Shown here: in pieces, positions 6,557 through 15,251 of the stretch
How the letters are laid out: each line of letters starts with the position of its first letter
Position numbering within the stretch: the stretch's first letter is position 1
Assembly (NCBI RefSeq): GCF_002646595.1
Contig: NZ_PDUD01000021.1
Span: 1-64,000 of the forward strand
Length of the DNA stretch: 64,000 bases
Origin: Flavilitoribacter nigricans DSM 23189 = NBRC 102662
Lineage (GTDB): Bacteria > Bacteroidota > Bacteroidia > Chitinophagales > Saprospiraceae
Direction: 5' to 3'
Program-made: the position numbers and the translations under genes
Notes under the pieces: generated by a model
What the model was told of the DNA's origin: nothing
Databases searched by the model: none
What the model saw: only the letters and a program-made list of their open reading frames with translations

Positions 6557-6942
6557 CCACCATCCATCTCAACATACCGGGTATTGACGCACATGCTTTA
6601 AGCATCCACCTGCTGGTAGTCATTAAAAACTATATCGAAGGTAAAGAAGCCGGCAGCATTCCAGCCCAAAAAATGGAATACCTGGAAGCGATGGATCGTT
6701 CTTATCTCAAATTAGACCAGCTTAGCCAATGCCATGATGACGAAACACCCCAACCGCTTGCATTAACCACGGAAGAAGCCGAGGCTGTGATCCGCGCCTT
6801 TACCGATGCAGAATTCCAGGAGCTGGCATTGCGAGATGAATACTACCAAAAAAATTCCTATACCAGTTATTTTGGATTGATCTACGCTAAATACCTGAAG
6901 AAAATTTCTGAGGCTTATGTAGACGCCTTGGCGTCAGCCTGA
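6553..6942 (+). CDS. Small acidic helical protein coupled to the toxin-like gene; possible immunity protein
   Basis: 129 residues. The start ATG at 6553 overlaps the upstream TGA (AAATGACC), which decides the start over an ATG at 6487 inside the previous gene. The sequence begins MTTIHLNIPGIDAHA and is mostly helical and acidic (LTTEEAEAVIRAFTDAEFQE), with no signal peptide or membrane segment, so it is cytoplasmic. No family recognised. Its GC content is higher than that of the gene it is coupled to, suggesting the pair was assembled from two sources. An immunity or antitoxin role is inferred only from coupling and size. Confidence 0.6.
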   Translation: MTTIHLNIPGIDAHALSIHLLVVIKNYIEGKEAGSIPAQKMEYLEAMDRSYLKLDQLSQCHDDETPQPLALTTEEAEAVIRAFTDAEFQELALRDEYYQKNSYTSYFGLIYAKYLKKISEAYVDALASA

Positions 6943-6953
6943 CTTGATCCATC

Positions 6954-7070
6954 TCAACGCGTCTCCACGACCTCCCCATCCACTGCTGCAGAGTAAAAAG
7001 TAGTGCCGATCGGACCGGGGCGGACCTGCCCATCGGCGCTCAGCCCCATTTCCGATTTTTTCCAAGCCGA
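6954..7070 (-). pseudogene. Relic: C-terminal tail of a lost protein
   Basis: An open frame between TAA (7073-7071) and TGA (6956-6954) reads AWKKSEMGLSADGQVRPGPI and on through GTTFYSAAVDGEVVETR to its stop. It has the composition of a real protein C-terminus and GC-rich DNA, but only about 39 codons remain, cut upstream by a stop. Probably the 3' end of a gene removed when the adjacent island was acquired. The parent family is not recognised. Confidence 0.35.
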
Positions 7071-7234
7071 TTACGGCTTCAACGCAGGATCTTTACTGGA
7101 TGCCGGTCCGAAGCAACTACACGCTACGGCCTCCGGGACCGCACCGAGTGCGGGGGGAAGGCCTGGATAATTCCGCGTTGCTGTACAAAGACACATCCAC
7201 TTACGTGAACGTTGAGAAAGACACCGGAATTTCC

Positions 7235-8758
7235 TTAATTCAGATCCCCATCACTCACCTCAATACTTTCCGGCTCCCGGTATTCCGGTAGGGGGAAAGG
7301 GCTTTTCAGATTTGCCTGCCGCACCTCCGGATTACCCGGCAATTTCACCCAAACCTTCCAGCCATTACCAGCCGCATATTCCCGGTAATCCTGGTAGCCG
7401 GAATAATGGGGTTGCCAGTCGTCGTCACTGCCGCCGATACGGACGTAGAGGGCTTTGCCGTCCCGTCCTTCCACGAAAGCAGCATAGATGCCTTTTTCCC
7501 GGGCATTATCCTGCGTATGGATCTGGCTGCCGCTCGTCACGCCGGCCACCTTGCGGGCGTTGATCAACGCTTTGATCTTTTGCTGCAGATCGTTCCCCCA
7601 ATCGAAATAGTGTTTCCAGAATACACTGGGCACGCCCGGATGGGTCAGCAGATAGGCGTAGGCCTGTTCGATCTGCCAGTTATTCGCAAAATTGTCCCGC
7701 TCGTGGTTTTGCTGAGGACTGCCGTCCTCATTAGTGCGATAGCCGGTATCGTGATTTTCGAGGAAGGTAACGGCCCGGTTGCGCCAGTCGTGATTATCCG
7801 TATTATCACCGATCAGGCCCGGACCATTGCCAAAGCCGTACCAGGCCGTGTAATTGCCTTTGTTGTCTTTGAGGGTGAAGAATGAAGAGAAATCAAAGAC
7901 ATTGCTGGCGGTGGTCAGGTCGCCTTCATTGGTGGCGGTATGCCAGACCCAGCCGCGCTGCTCGGCCTGTTTATCCCAATCGTACTCTCCAACCGAAAAG
8001 GTAGGTTGACTGGCGCGATTGTATACCCCGATCCAGCGGGCGTGGTAGCCGTGGACCATATCGTAGCGCCAGCCGCGGTAGCCGAAGGATTTTAGCTGTA
8101 ATAAATAGCGGATCAGATCCCGGCGAACTTCGGGATTGGTATGGTCCAGGTCCCGGAAGGCGTTATAGGAGTAGGTAGTGCCCTGGTGTTGGGCGTAGGG
8201 AGTCGGCTTTTCCTCGGGAGCGCCCCGCTGGGCGACCGGTGTATTGTAGACTTCGGAATTGCTATTCAGAAAGGCTTCATCATCGCGGCAAATGGATTGG
8301 GTATCCCAGGCCGGATCGACAAAACCCGCCCAGCCGTTGGTCCCGTCCCGGTGATTGATCACGATGTCGGCGACGGGTTCTACGCCGTTGAGCAGCAGGG
8401 TTTCCAGCATGGCCCGGTGCAATTGCTGGTCGCCGTAACTATTATTCAGATTGAAATATTCTTTGGGGTTGTATCCGGCGCTGAGTCCTCCGGCGTAAGA
8501 AGGCGGTGGCAGCCAGATCAGATCGAAGCGGGCGTCCCGGATCGCCGGTGCATTTTCCTGGATGATCTGATACCATTTTTTGGTGCCGAACTCCGGAAAA
8601 CGGTCCGTATGGCCGTGCCGGTAGGACTCCCAGTAAAAGCCCTGCAGTAAAACCCGGTCGTCATCAAAACCGGCCGGACTAAAACGCATTGGATCGGATA
8701 CGAGATCGCAACCGATCATAGACACCAATAGGTGGATGAGAATGATAAAGTATTTCAT
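7235..8758 (-). CDS. GH13 alpha-amylase, lipoprotein
   Basis: 507 residues from the ATG at 8758, chosen because AGGAG lies just upstream of it; an ATG 12 bp earlier would place that AGGAG inside the gene. A hydrophobic signal ends in SMIGC (Cys17), a plausible lipobox, so the enzyme is probably anchored at the cell surface or periplasmic face. The GH13 signature regions are in order: DIVINH (131-136), GWRYDMVHG with nucleophile Asp233, SVGEYDW with acid/base Glu258, and FLENHD with the transition-state Asp337. It should hydrolyse alpha-1,4-glucans endo-wise, close to maltooligosaccharide-forming amylases. No starch-utilisation SusC/D genes are adjacent. It is transcribed away from the following carbohydrate cluster. 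Confidence 0.9.
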   Translation of the reverse strand: MKYFIILIHLLVSMIGCDLVSDPMRFSPAGFDDDRVLLQGFYWESYRHGHTDRFPEFGTKKWYQIIQENAPAIRDARFDLIWLPPPSYAGGLSAGYNPKEYFNLNNSYGDQQLHRAMLETLLLNGVEPVADIVINHRDGTNGWAGFVDPAWDTQSICRDDEAFLNSNSEVYNTPVAQRGAPEEKPTPYAQHQGTTYSYNAFRDLDHTNPEVRRDLIRYLLQLKSFGYRGWRYDMVHGYHARWIGVYNRASQPTFSVGEYDWDKQAEQRGWVWHTATNEGDLTTASNVFDFSSFFTLKDNKGNYTAWYGFGNGPGLIGDNTDNHDWRNRAVTFLENHDTGYRTNEDGSPQQNHERDNFANNWQIEQAYAYLLTHPGVPSVFWKHYFDWGNDLQQKIKALINARKVAGVTSGSQIHTQDNAREKGIYAAFVEGRDGKALYVRIGGSDDDWQPHYSGYQDYREYAAGNGWKVWVKLPGNPEVRQANLKSPFPLPEYREPESIEVSDGDLN

Positions 8759-9094
8759 GAAACTCCTCATTTAGATGATTGTACAAGAACAGCTCCGTTC
8801 TGCCAGGAAAATGTAGAAAAGGATTCGTTCGCCGGTGTATAATGGGGCAAACATTATCTAAGAAACTGCTTTTACCCCAAAAATGATTGGCGAAGCGAAA
8901 AATTTATCCGCTTTTATCATGAAGCCAGGTGATCGATTAGGGGATCGGATCCTTTATTAAGTGCTGAGTAGCGCGTACCCCAATCCCTGATTCCATACTT
9001 ACTTATATCCGCATCGCTGGTAAAGACATTGGGGGATAGCGGACTTTAATTCGTCTATTAAATATTCTGCTAACGAACCCTTATCAGCTCGTTT
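8759..9094. other. Divergent intergenic region between amylase and glycoside hydrolase genes
   Basis: 336 bp that must hold promoters for both directions. I found no perfect TAnnTTTG box, no strong dyad and no reading frame worth calling. Confidence 0.4.
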
Positions 9095-11536
9095 ATGCCT
9101 AACACCCTACACCTCCCCATTTTGGGGCTACTGCTCTGGTGGTCCACTGCCCTGAGCGCCCAGGATTCAACCAGCCCTTTGGATCTTTCTAAAGCATCGG
9201 TATACGTATCGCCCGTACAACGGGCCGATTGGCAAAAGGTAACGGCGGTCCTGCGGGATGAAGTCTCCCGGCGCAGTACGGTGCAATTGCCGGTACGCAA
9301 TGCACTGGAAAGTAATGATGCTCCCCAAATTGTGCTGATCACGGAAGCTGAAAAAGCGAAATTACCGGACGACTGGTTACGGGAAATACGTACACTTTCC
9401 CCGATCGGGCCGGAAGGCTATCAGCTCTTCACCATACCTTGGGCCCGGAAAGTAGTACTGGTAGCCAACGATAAGAGAGGAGCCCTGTACGCGATGGGTA
9501 AACTATTGCGCAAGCTGGAAATTCATCCCGACCGACTGCTACTGTCAGGCCATCTAAAACTTTCCAGCACACCGCGCTACGAGATCCGGGGGCACCAGTT
9601 GGGGTATCGCCCGAAAACCAATGCTTACGACGCCTGGTCGGCCGACCAATTCGATCAATACATCCGTGAACTGGCGATCTTCGGTGCCAACAGCATTGAG
9701 ATCATGCCGCCGCGGACCGATGATGATTTTACCAGCAGGCACATGCCGATCCCGGCCATCGAAATGATTGCGGCCCAATCGGCTGCCTGTGCGGATTACG
9801 ATCTGGATGTCTGGATGTGGTATCCCAACATGGGGACGGATTACGAACATCCTGATTCTATCGCCAAGGAAATAGCAGAGCGGCACGAAGTATTTGCAGC
9901 CGTTCCCCGGCTGGACCATTTGTTCGTACCCGGTGGGGATCCCGGCGATCTGGCGCCGGATATCCTTTTTGCCTGGCTGGAACAGGTGGCTACGGTACTG
10001 CACCAGTACCATCCGGAAGCTAAGATCTGGGTCTCTCCGCAGGTGTTCCGACCAACCCGGCTCTGGCTGGGCTCCTTTTACCAACACATCAACCGGAAAT
10101 ACGACTGGCTGGGTGGGGTCGTGTTTGGCCCCTGGGTGAAAACTCCGTTGCCCGAGATCCGGCATCTGATCGATCCGGACATTCCGATCCGGCGTTATCC
10201 CGATATTACGCACAGTTTGAGTTCGCAGTATCCGATTCCGCACTGGGATCTTGCTTACGCCATTACGCTGGGACGCGAATGCATCAATCCGAGGCCGGAA
10301 GACCAGAAACGTATCCACAATGCTCTCGATGAATGGGGCAACGGCAGCCTGAGTTATTCGGAAGGTACCAATGATGATGTCAATAAATTCATCTGGAGTG
10401 ATCAGGACTGGGATCCGGAAACTCCGGTGATCGAAACTTTACGGGATTACGCCCGCTTCTTCATTGGGCCGGATTACACGGAATCCGTAGCGCAGGGACT
10501 ACTGTCATTGGAACGTAACCTGCGCGGCCCGCTATTGACAAACGAGCAGGTGGAAAAAAGTCTCTGGCAGTGGCAGGCCATGGAGGCCCGGGCCCCGCAA
10601 GCAGTGCGTTCCAATTTCCGTTTCCAAATGGGAGTCATTCGCGCCTATTTTGATGCCTATATCCAACAGCGACTGATCCGGGAAACCTACGTGGAAAATC
10701 TGGCCCGGCAGCAGTTGGGAGATTACGGTAGCAATGGGGTAAAGGAAGCTATAAATCGCTGCGAAGAAACCCTGGCCGAATATCGAAAACAACAGGGTGT
10801 TCACCCTTTCAAGGAAAAATGTGAACAAATGGCCGACGATTTATACGAAAGCATCGGTGCCCAGCTTACCGTGGAAAAGCACGGGGCGATGGGTGGTCGC
10901 GGTAATTTTATCGACAATATTGATAACCCACTGAATGATATCGCATATATCTATTCCGAGCTGAATAAGATCAAGGCACTTCGCACCACCGAAGCGCAAA
11001 GAGCTGCCATTGCGGCCCTGTTGCACCGGGAGAATCCGGGAGAAGGGGGCTGTTACGATAATTTTGGCGATCCGGCCAGTTGGGAGCGGGTGCTGGTGCG
11101 AACTCCGCTTACCGAGGATCCCGGTAATCTGAAAACTCCACGGGTAAGTTTTGGGGTCGGACTGATCGGAGAAGAGTGGGTACACGAAATTACGGCCACG
11201 GGTTTTTCCGGTCAGGCGACACCCCTGGCCTGGGCCAATCAGATCACTACCTTGTACGATCAACCTCTGGAAGTACTCTACGAAGATCTCGATCCGGAGA
11301 GCAGTTACCGCATCCGGGTGGCCTATACCGGGCGTTTTAAATCCCGGATGAAATTGACGGCCGACGGCCTACCGGTACACGATTTTATCCAAACCGGCAC
11401 CCAGCCCCTGCACGAATTTGCTATTCCGGCCGAAGCAGTACAGGACGGGCAGGTCCTTTTCACCTGGACCTGCGGGGAGGCGGAGCGGGGCGCACAGGTA
11501 TCGGAAGTGTGGATCATCAAAGCGCAAAAAGAATAA
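9095..11536 (+). CDS. Secreted glycoside-hydrolase-like protein with alpha-glucuronidase/GH20-type N-terminal domain
   Basis: 813 residues. A signal peptide ends near LSAQ (about residue 22). Residues about 30-150 resemble the small alpha/beta domain that precedes the barrel in GH20 and GH67 enzymes (APQIVLITEAEKAKLPDD; GPEGYQLFTIP; LVANDKRGALYAMGKLLRKL). A long central region (about 160-480) reads like a TIM barrel: IRGHQLGYRPKTNAYDAWS, NSIEIMPPRTDDDF, VWMWYPNMGTDYEHPDS, DHLFVPGGDPGD, WGNGSLSYSEGTNDDVNKFI. Helical and beta-sandwich parts follow. The exact GH family and substrate are not determinable by eye. It heads a rightward cluster with an aldolase (60 bp) and a phosphatase, suggesting release and breakdown of an acidic or amino sugar. 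Confidence 0.65.
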   Translation: MPNTLHLPILGLLLWWSTALSAQDSTSPLDLSKASVYVSPVQRADWQKVTAVLRDEVSRRSTVQLPVRNALESNDAPQIVLITEAEKAKLPDDWLREIRTLSPIGPEGYQLFTIPWARKVVLVANDKRGALYAMGKLLRKLEIHPDRLLLSGHLKLSSTPRYEIRGHQLGYRPKTNAYDAWSADQFDQYIRELAIFGANSIEIMPPRTDDDFTSRHMPIPAIEMIAAQSAACADYDLDVWMWYPNMGTDYEHPDSIAKEIAERHEVFAAVPRLDHLFVPGGDPGDLAPDILFAWLEQVATVLHQYHPEAKIWVSPQVFRPTRLWLGSFYQHINRKYDWLGGVVFGPWVKTPLPEIRHLIDPDIPIRRYPDITHSLSSQYPIPHWDLAYAITLGRECINPRPEDQKRIHNALDEWGNGSLSYSEGTNDDVNKFIWSDQDWDPETPVIETLRDYARFFIGPDYTESVAQGLLSLERNLRGPLLTNEQVEKSLWQWQAMEARAPQAVRSNFRFQMGVIRAYFDAYIQQRLIRETYVENLARQQLGDYGSNGVKEAINRCEETLAEYRKQQGVHPFKEKCEQMADDLYESIGAQLTVEKHGAMGGRGNFIDNIDNPLNDIAYIYSELNKIKALRTTEAQRAAIAALLHRENPGEGGCYDNFGDPASWERVLVRTPLTEDPGNLKTPRVSFGVGLIGEEWVHEITATGFSGQATPLAWANQITTLYDQPLEVLYEDLDPESSYRIRVAYTGRFKSRMKLTADGLPVHDFIQTGTQPLHEFAIPAEAVQDGQVLFTWTCGEAERGAQVSEVWIIKAQKE

Positions 11537-11596
11537 ACGGTCCGAAAGTGATTGATCTACTGCAAACCGGAATTCCCTTAAACAAAGCCACCCATC

Positions 11597-12427
11597 ATGA
11601 GTTTTCAACGCGATGATCTGAAGCGAAAACTACAGCAGGGCCGGAACGTCTACGGCACCTGCATCACGGTAAATGCGCCCCGCTGGCCCGAACTGGTGGC
11701 CGGCACTGCTCTGGACTTTGTATTTATCGATACCGAACACATCCCGCTCGAACGGATGGAACTGGCCCACATGTGCCGCACTTACCAGGCCTACGGGCTC
11801 ACGCCCATCGTACGCATCCTGCAGCCGGATCCTTACCGGGCGGGGCAGGTGATCGACGATGGGGCGATCGGTGTCATTGCTCCTTATCTGGAACAGCCGG
11901 AACAGATCCGGGAGCTTGTTGGAGCCATCAAGTATCGGCCCTTAAAAGGGGAGCGGCTGGACGCCGTACTGCACGGCAGCGCTACCTTGCCCGCGGAAAT
12001 GCAGACTTACCTGGAACGGCATAATTTCGGCAATCTGGTGATCGCTAATGTTGAAAGCGTCCCGGCATTGGAACGACTGGATGAACTGCTAACCGTCGAC
12101 GGCCTGGACGGGGTTTTTATCGGCCCCCACGACCTGTCGATCAGCATGGGTATTCCGGAGCAGTACGATCACCCGGATTTTGTAGCAGCGGTAAAAACGA
12201 TCATCCAGAAGGCACGAAAACATACGCTGGGGGTGGGCATTCATTTTTCCGAAACGCCCCAAAGGCAGATCGACTGGGTAAAAGAAGGTGTAAACATCGT
12301 CATCCACAGTTCGGATATGAGCCTGTTCAAACAACGACTGTTGACCGATATCGGAGCGATCCGGGCGGCGTCGGGTGATGGCGGCAACGGTTCGCAAAGC
12401 AATGATCCTGTAAACGAAGTCATATAA
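11597..12427 (+). CDS. HpcH/HpaI-family class II aldolase
   Basis: 276 residues, the usual size. Family features include DFVFIDTEHIPLERMELAHM near the start, the metal/substrate loop around NVESVPALERLDELL, and the VDGLDGVFIGPHDLSISMG signature. These enzymes cleave 2-keto-3-deoxy sugar acids or 4-hydroxy-2-oxo acids to pyruvate and an aldehyde with a divalent metal. It has no signal peptide and is cytoplasmic. Placement between a glycoside hydrolase and a phosphatase suggests a 2-keto-3-deoxy sugar acid substrate, but specificity within the family is not readable from the motifs. The next gene starts 10 bp downstream, so co-transcription is likely. Confidence 0.85.
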   Translation: MSFQRDDLKRKLQQGRNVYGTCITVNAPRWPELVAGTALDFVFIDTEHIPLERMELAHMCRTYQAYGLTPIVRILQPDPYRAGQVIDDGAIGVIAPYLEQPEQIRELVGAIKYRPLKGERLDAVLHGSATLPAEMQTYLERHNFGNLVIANVESVPALERLDELLTVDGLDGVFIGPHDLSISMGIPEQYDHPDFVAAVKTIIQKARKHTLGVGIHFSETPQRQIDWVKEGVNIVIHSSDMSLFKQRLLTDIGAIRAASGDGGNGSQSNDPVNEVI

Positions 12428-12437
12428 ATGAGTAAGC

Positions 12438-13799
12438 ATGTTTAAAAAAATTATCCTGGCCGCAGCGCTGATGGTCGGTGCACTGGCCTACGGCTTTCGG
12501 CCGCAACCGCAATTAGGGAACGATAAGTATCAGTACCCGCATCACATCAACATCGCCTGGGAAAGCGCTCCGGCGACGAGCCAGTCGGTCAACTGGCGAA
12601 CGCATGAGTTGCAAAAGGAAAGTTTTGTGGAATACCTGGAAGCAACCGCCAGCCCCTTCTTTGCGGACCAGGTGCAGCGGATCCGGGCGGAAAGTGACGC
12701 CCATCCGGCGGACGATGGGGTGTGGAATTACCACAGTGTCAACATTACCGGCCTGCAGCCGAATACGCTCTATTCCTACCGGGTGGGCAACGGGAATTTC
12801 TGGTCCGAATGGTCTGAGTTCCGCACGGCTAGCGGAGATCCGGAGGAAACTTTTTCTTTCCTGTATTTTGGCGATGTGCAGCGGGATATCTTTTCCCTGG
12901 GGAGTCGTACTATTCGTCAGGCCGTATTGGCGCAGCCGGATGCCAAATTCCTGCTTTTCGGGGGCGATCTCGTACACCGGGGTGGCCTGAACAAAGAGAA
13001 CTGGAACGAATTTTTCCCCACCGGCGGCTGGATCTTCCAAAATTATCCGATGCTGTCCACCCCCGGCAACCACGAGCATCTGAACGCAAAGAGCGGGATC
13101 GATATGTCCGAGCACTGGTATTATAACTTCACTTTTCCCCGCAATGGACCGGAAGGGCACGAAGAAGAGACTTTTTATGTGGATTACAACAACATCCGGG
13201 TGATCTCTCTCAATCTCAACCGGTATCGCTATCCGGAAGACCGGGCCGCCATCTTAGCTTGGACCGAGGAGCGACTGAAGGAGTTCAAAGGAGATTGGGT
13301 ATTCATCACGCACCACCATGCCATGGATGCGTCGGCCCGTAACCGGAAACCCGGTATTCGATTCCCGGAATTCAAGGCGCTGTACGAAAAATACCAGGTG
13401 CCGCTGGTACTCACCGGGCATGAACACCTGTACGCCCGGGGCAGGATAGACCATCCGTCACCCATGTACGTGGTATCGGTGGCGGGGCCGTTCCAGAATG
13501 CCATTCAGTTTGGCGACTGGATAGAAAGGGCGGGCACTTCGCTGCAATTGTACCAGGAGATCGAGGTGAGTCCGGAGGCTGTTCACTATGTGGCCAAAAC
13601 TGTAGTAGGAGAGGTGTACGATGAATTTACCATCAGCAGAGATGCCGGTGGTGATCTGCAATATACGGTCCATCCCGACCTGCACGCAGAATCGCTGCTC
13701 CCGCCGGCATCGTTTGAGGAACGTTATGATGCCGAACTGGTGGAATCCTGGGATGCAGATCTGAAAAATTACCTGAGTAAGAAAAGCACGGATAAGTAA
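12438..13799 (+). CDS. Purple-acid-phosphatase-like metallophosphoesterase, secreted
   Basis: 453 residues with an N-terminal signal (KKIILAAALMVGALAYGF). Residues about 30-132 form a fibronectin-like domain as in purple acid phosphatases (LYSYRVGNGNFWSEWSEFRT). The catalytic domain carries the metal motifs in order: FGDVQRD (Asp146), FGGDLVHRG (Asp177), TPGNHEH (Asn211, His212), THHHAMD (292-294) and TGHEHLYARG (His328, His330). It should be a dinuclear-metal phosphomonoesterase or phosphodiesterase acting outside the cytoplasm. It is the last gene of the hydrolase-aldolase cluster and runs convergently into the HxlR gene with no gap, sharing the 3' boundary at 13799/13800. Confidence 0.88.
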   Translation: MFKKIILAAALMVGALAYGFRPQPQLGNDKYQYPHHINIAWESAPATSQSVNWRTHELQKESFVEYLEATASPFFADQVQRIRAESDAHPADDGVWNYHSVNITGLQPNTLYSYRVGNGNFWSEWSEFRTASGDPEETFSFLYFGDVQRDIFSLGSRTIRQAVLAQPDAKFLLFGGDLVHRGGLNKENWNEFFPTGGWIFQNYPMLSTPGNHEHLNAKSGIDMSEHWYYNFTFPRNGPEGHEEETFYVDYNNIRVISLNLNRYRYPEDRAAILAWTEERLKEFKGDWVFITHHHAMDASARNRKPGIRFPEFKALYEKYQVPLVLTGHEHLYARGRIDHPSPMYVVSVAGPFQNAIQFGDWIERAGTSLQLYQEIEVSPEAVHYVAKTVVGEVYDEFTISRDAGGDLQYTVHPDLHAESLLPPASFEERYDAELVESWDADLKNYLSKKSTDK

Positions 13800-14156
13800 T
13801 CAGCCGATATTCCGGTCGCGATGATCGAGGCCCCATTCGATCATCGCTTCCAATACGTCGTGGAGCGACTGGCCCGATTCGGTCAGTTCGTACTCTACTT
13901 TTACGGGCATGGTATTGAAAACCGTTCTTTTCACGATACCGTTGGCCTCCAGATCTTTCAACTCTTTCGACAACATGCGCGGGGTAATCTTCGGGATCTC
14001 GTGACTGATCTCCTTAAATCTTTTCTTACCGAACAGCAACACGCCGATGATTGGCATTTTCCATTTTCCCTGGAAAACATTAAGGGCGTCATTGATGGCC
14101 AGCACATAAGTAGTGGAACATTTTTTGATATCAGACAGGCTGGGTCGAACGGTCAT
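13800..14156 (-). CDS. HxlR-family transcriptional regulator (YtfH/YodB type)
   Basis: 118 residues from the ATG at 14156. The longer frame to 14255 would be read through the operator palindrome and is rejected. The winged-helix core is clear: KWKMPIIGVLLFGKKRFKEI, then PKITPRMLSKELKDLEANG, then VEYELTESGQSL. A cysteine near the N-terminus (SDIKKCSTTYVL) matches the position used by redox- and quinone-sensing relatives such as YodB and HypR. It is divergent from a QorB-like reductase, the same pairing as ytfH/qorB in Escherichia coli. The 34-bp palindrome between them is the likely operator, so the protein probably senses electrophiles or quinones and controls the reductase and itself. Confidence 0.88.
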   Translation of the reverse strand: MTVRPSLSDIKKCSTTYVLAINDALNVFQGKWKMPIIGVLLFGKKRFKEISHEIPKITPRMLSKELKDLEANGIVKRTVFNTMPVKVEYELTESGQSLHDVLEAMIEWGLDHRDRNIG

Positions 14157-14179
14157 AATTGCGGTATTTATCCAGGCTG

Positions 14180-14230
14180 GTATACAAAAGTATAGCGCTA
14201 TACTTTTGTATACTAATATACTTTTGATAC
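14180..14230. promoter_or_regulatory. HxlR operator: 34-bp perfect palindrome overlapping divergent promoter boxes
   Basis: Bases 14180-14213 are perfectly self-complementary, centred on GCGC at 14195-14198, with arms TACAAAAGTATA / TATACTTTTGTA. A further half-site (ATATACTTTTGATA) follows at 14217-14230. Each right arm contains TACTTTTG (14201-14208 and 14219-14226), and the left arm contains it on the minus strand (14192-14185). This matches the Bacteroidota -7 box TAnnTTTG in both directions. A regulator bound here would cover promoters for both divergent genes. Confidence 0.75.
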
Positions 14231-14283
14231 CAAAGGTACCATAATTTTGACCCATCAGAAATATTAATCACAAAAAGAATAAA

Positions 14284-15150
14284 ATGATATTAGTAACAGG
14301 AGCTACCGGTAATTTCGGTAGCGCAGCCATCGATCACTTACTGGATAAAGGTGTAGCCCCGGAAACCATCTCTGCCCTCGTGAGGGATACGGCCAAGGCG
14401 GAATCTCTGAAGGAAAAGGGAATTCATATTAAAGTTGGGAATTATGATGACCCCGCTTCTCTGGTCGCAGCCATGGAGGGAATGGAAAAATTATTACTGG
14501 TCTCCGGATCCGATGTGGGCAACCGCCTCGATCAGCATAAGAGAGCCATCGATGCGGCCAAAGCAGCCGGCGTCAAACACGTGGTGTACACCAGTTTTAC
14601 CAGAAAGAACGAAACGGACAGTAACCCGCTGGGTATTTTGGGCGCTTCGCATATCGAAACGGATCGCTACCTGCAGGCCAGCGGACTGAATTACACCATC
14701 ATGCTGAATTCGCTCTACGCGGACGTCCTTCCGATGTTCCTGGGCGAGCAGGTGCTGGAAAACGGTGTTTTCTACCCGGCGGGTGACGGTCAGGTTGCCT
14801 TTGTAACGAGAGATGACATGGCCGAAGCGGCCGCTGCGGTACTTACCACAGCTGGTCACGAAAATAAAGCCTATAAGATCGTCCATACCGAAAATTATAC
14901 GTTCCAGGATGTGGCCGATTACCTCTCGGAGATCACCGGAAAAACCGTACCCTACCTCAAACCGGATATAGAAGTCTACCGGGAAGCGCTGACCAACGCC
15001 GGTGTTCCGGCGGAATATATCGGCATGTTCGTTGCTTTCGGAGAAGCGATCCAACAGGGCGAATTTGCGAGCAACGGATCGGACCTGGAATCGCTGCTGG
15101 GAAGAAAACCGACGGACCTGAAGACTTATCTGCAGACGGTCTACGGATAG
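14284..15150 (+). CDS. NmrA/SDR-type NAD(P)H:quinone oxidoreductase (QorB-like)
   Basis: 288 residues. The N-terminal Rossmann motif MILVTGATGNFGSAAIDHLL binds NAD(P)H. KLLLVSGSDVGNRLDQHKRA, HVVYTSFTRKN and the SHIETDRYLQASGLNYTIML segment follow the NmrA/QorB family (atypical short-chain reductases without the YxxxK pair). QorB of Escherichia coli reduces quinones with NADPH and is divergent from ytfH (HxlR family); the same arrangement holds here. It is cytoplasmic and probably induced by quinone or electrophile stress through the adjacent operator. A bidirectional terminator follows at 15195. Confidence 0.85.
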   Translation: MILVTGATGNFGSAAIDHLLDKGVAPETISALVRDTAKAESLKEKGIHIKVGNYDDPASLVAAMEGMEKLLLVSGSDVGNRLDQHKRAIDAAKAAGVKHVVYTSFTRKNETDSNPLGILGASHIETDRYLQASGLNYTIMLNSLYADVLPMFLGEQVLENGVFYPAGDGQVAFVTRDDMAEAAAAVLTTAGHENKAYKIVHTENYTFQDVADYLSEITGKTVPYLKPDIEVYREALTNAGVPAEYIGMFVAFGEAIQQGEFASNGSDLESLLGRKPTDLKTYLQTVYG

Positions 15151-15194
15151 TCAGCAGAATTTAATCTGGGCAAAACTGCAGCCCGTGAAAATTG

Positions 15195-15231
15195 AAAAGC
15201 GCAAGGGAAAACCATCTCTTGCGCTTTTTTT
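15195..15231. terminator. Bidirectional terminator between convergent genes
   Basis: Stem AAAAGCGCAAG / CTTGCGCTTTT (15195-15205 / 15218-15228), extending inward with further pairs, with T-runs on both strands. It separates the rightward reductase from the leftward DUF1080 gene. Confidence 0.8.
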
Positions 15232-15251
15232 GCTGGACCATGAAGTTAGCC

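Noticed and set aside
9554-10318. 254-codon leftward frame inside the glycoside-hydrolase gene
   Set aside because: Fully antisense to a gene with signal peptide and domain-like sequence; no own similarity or start signal.
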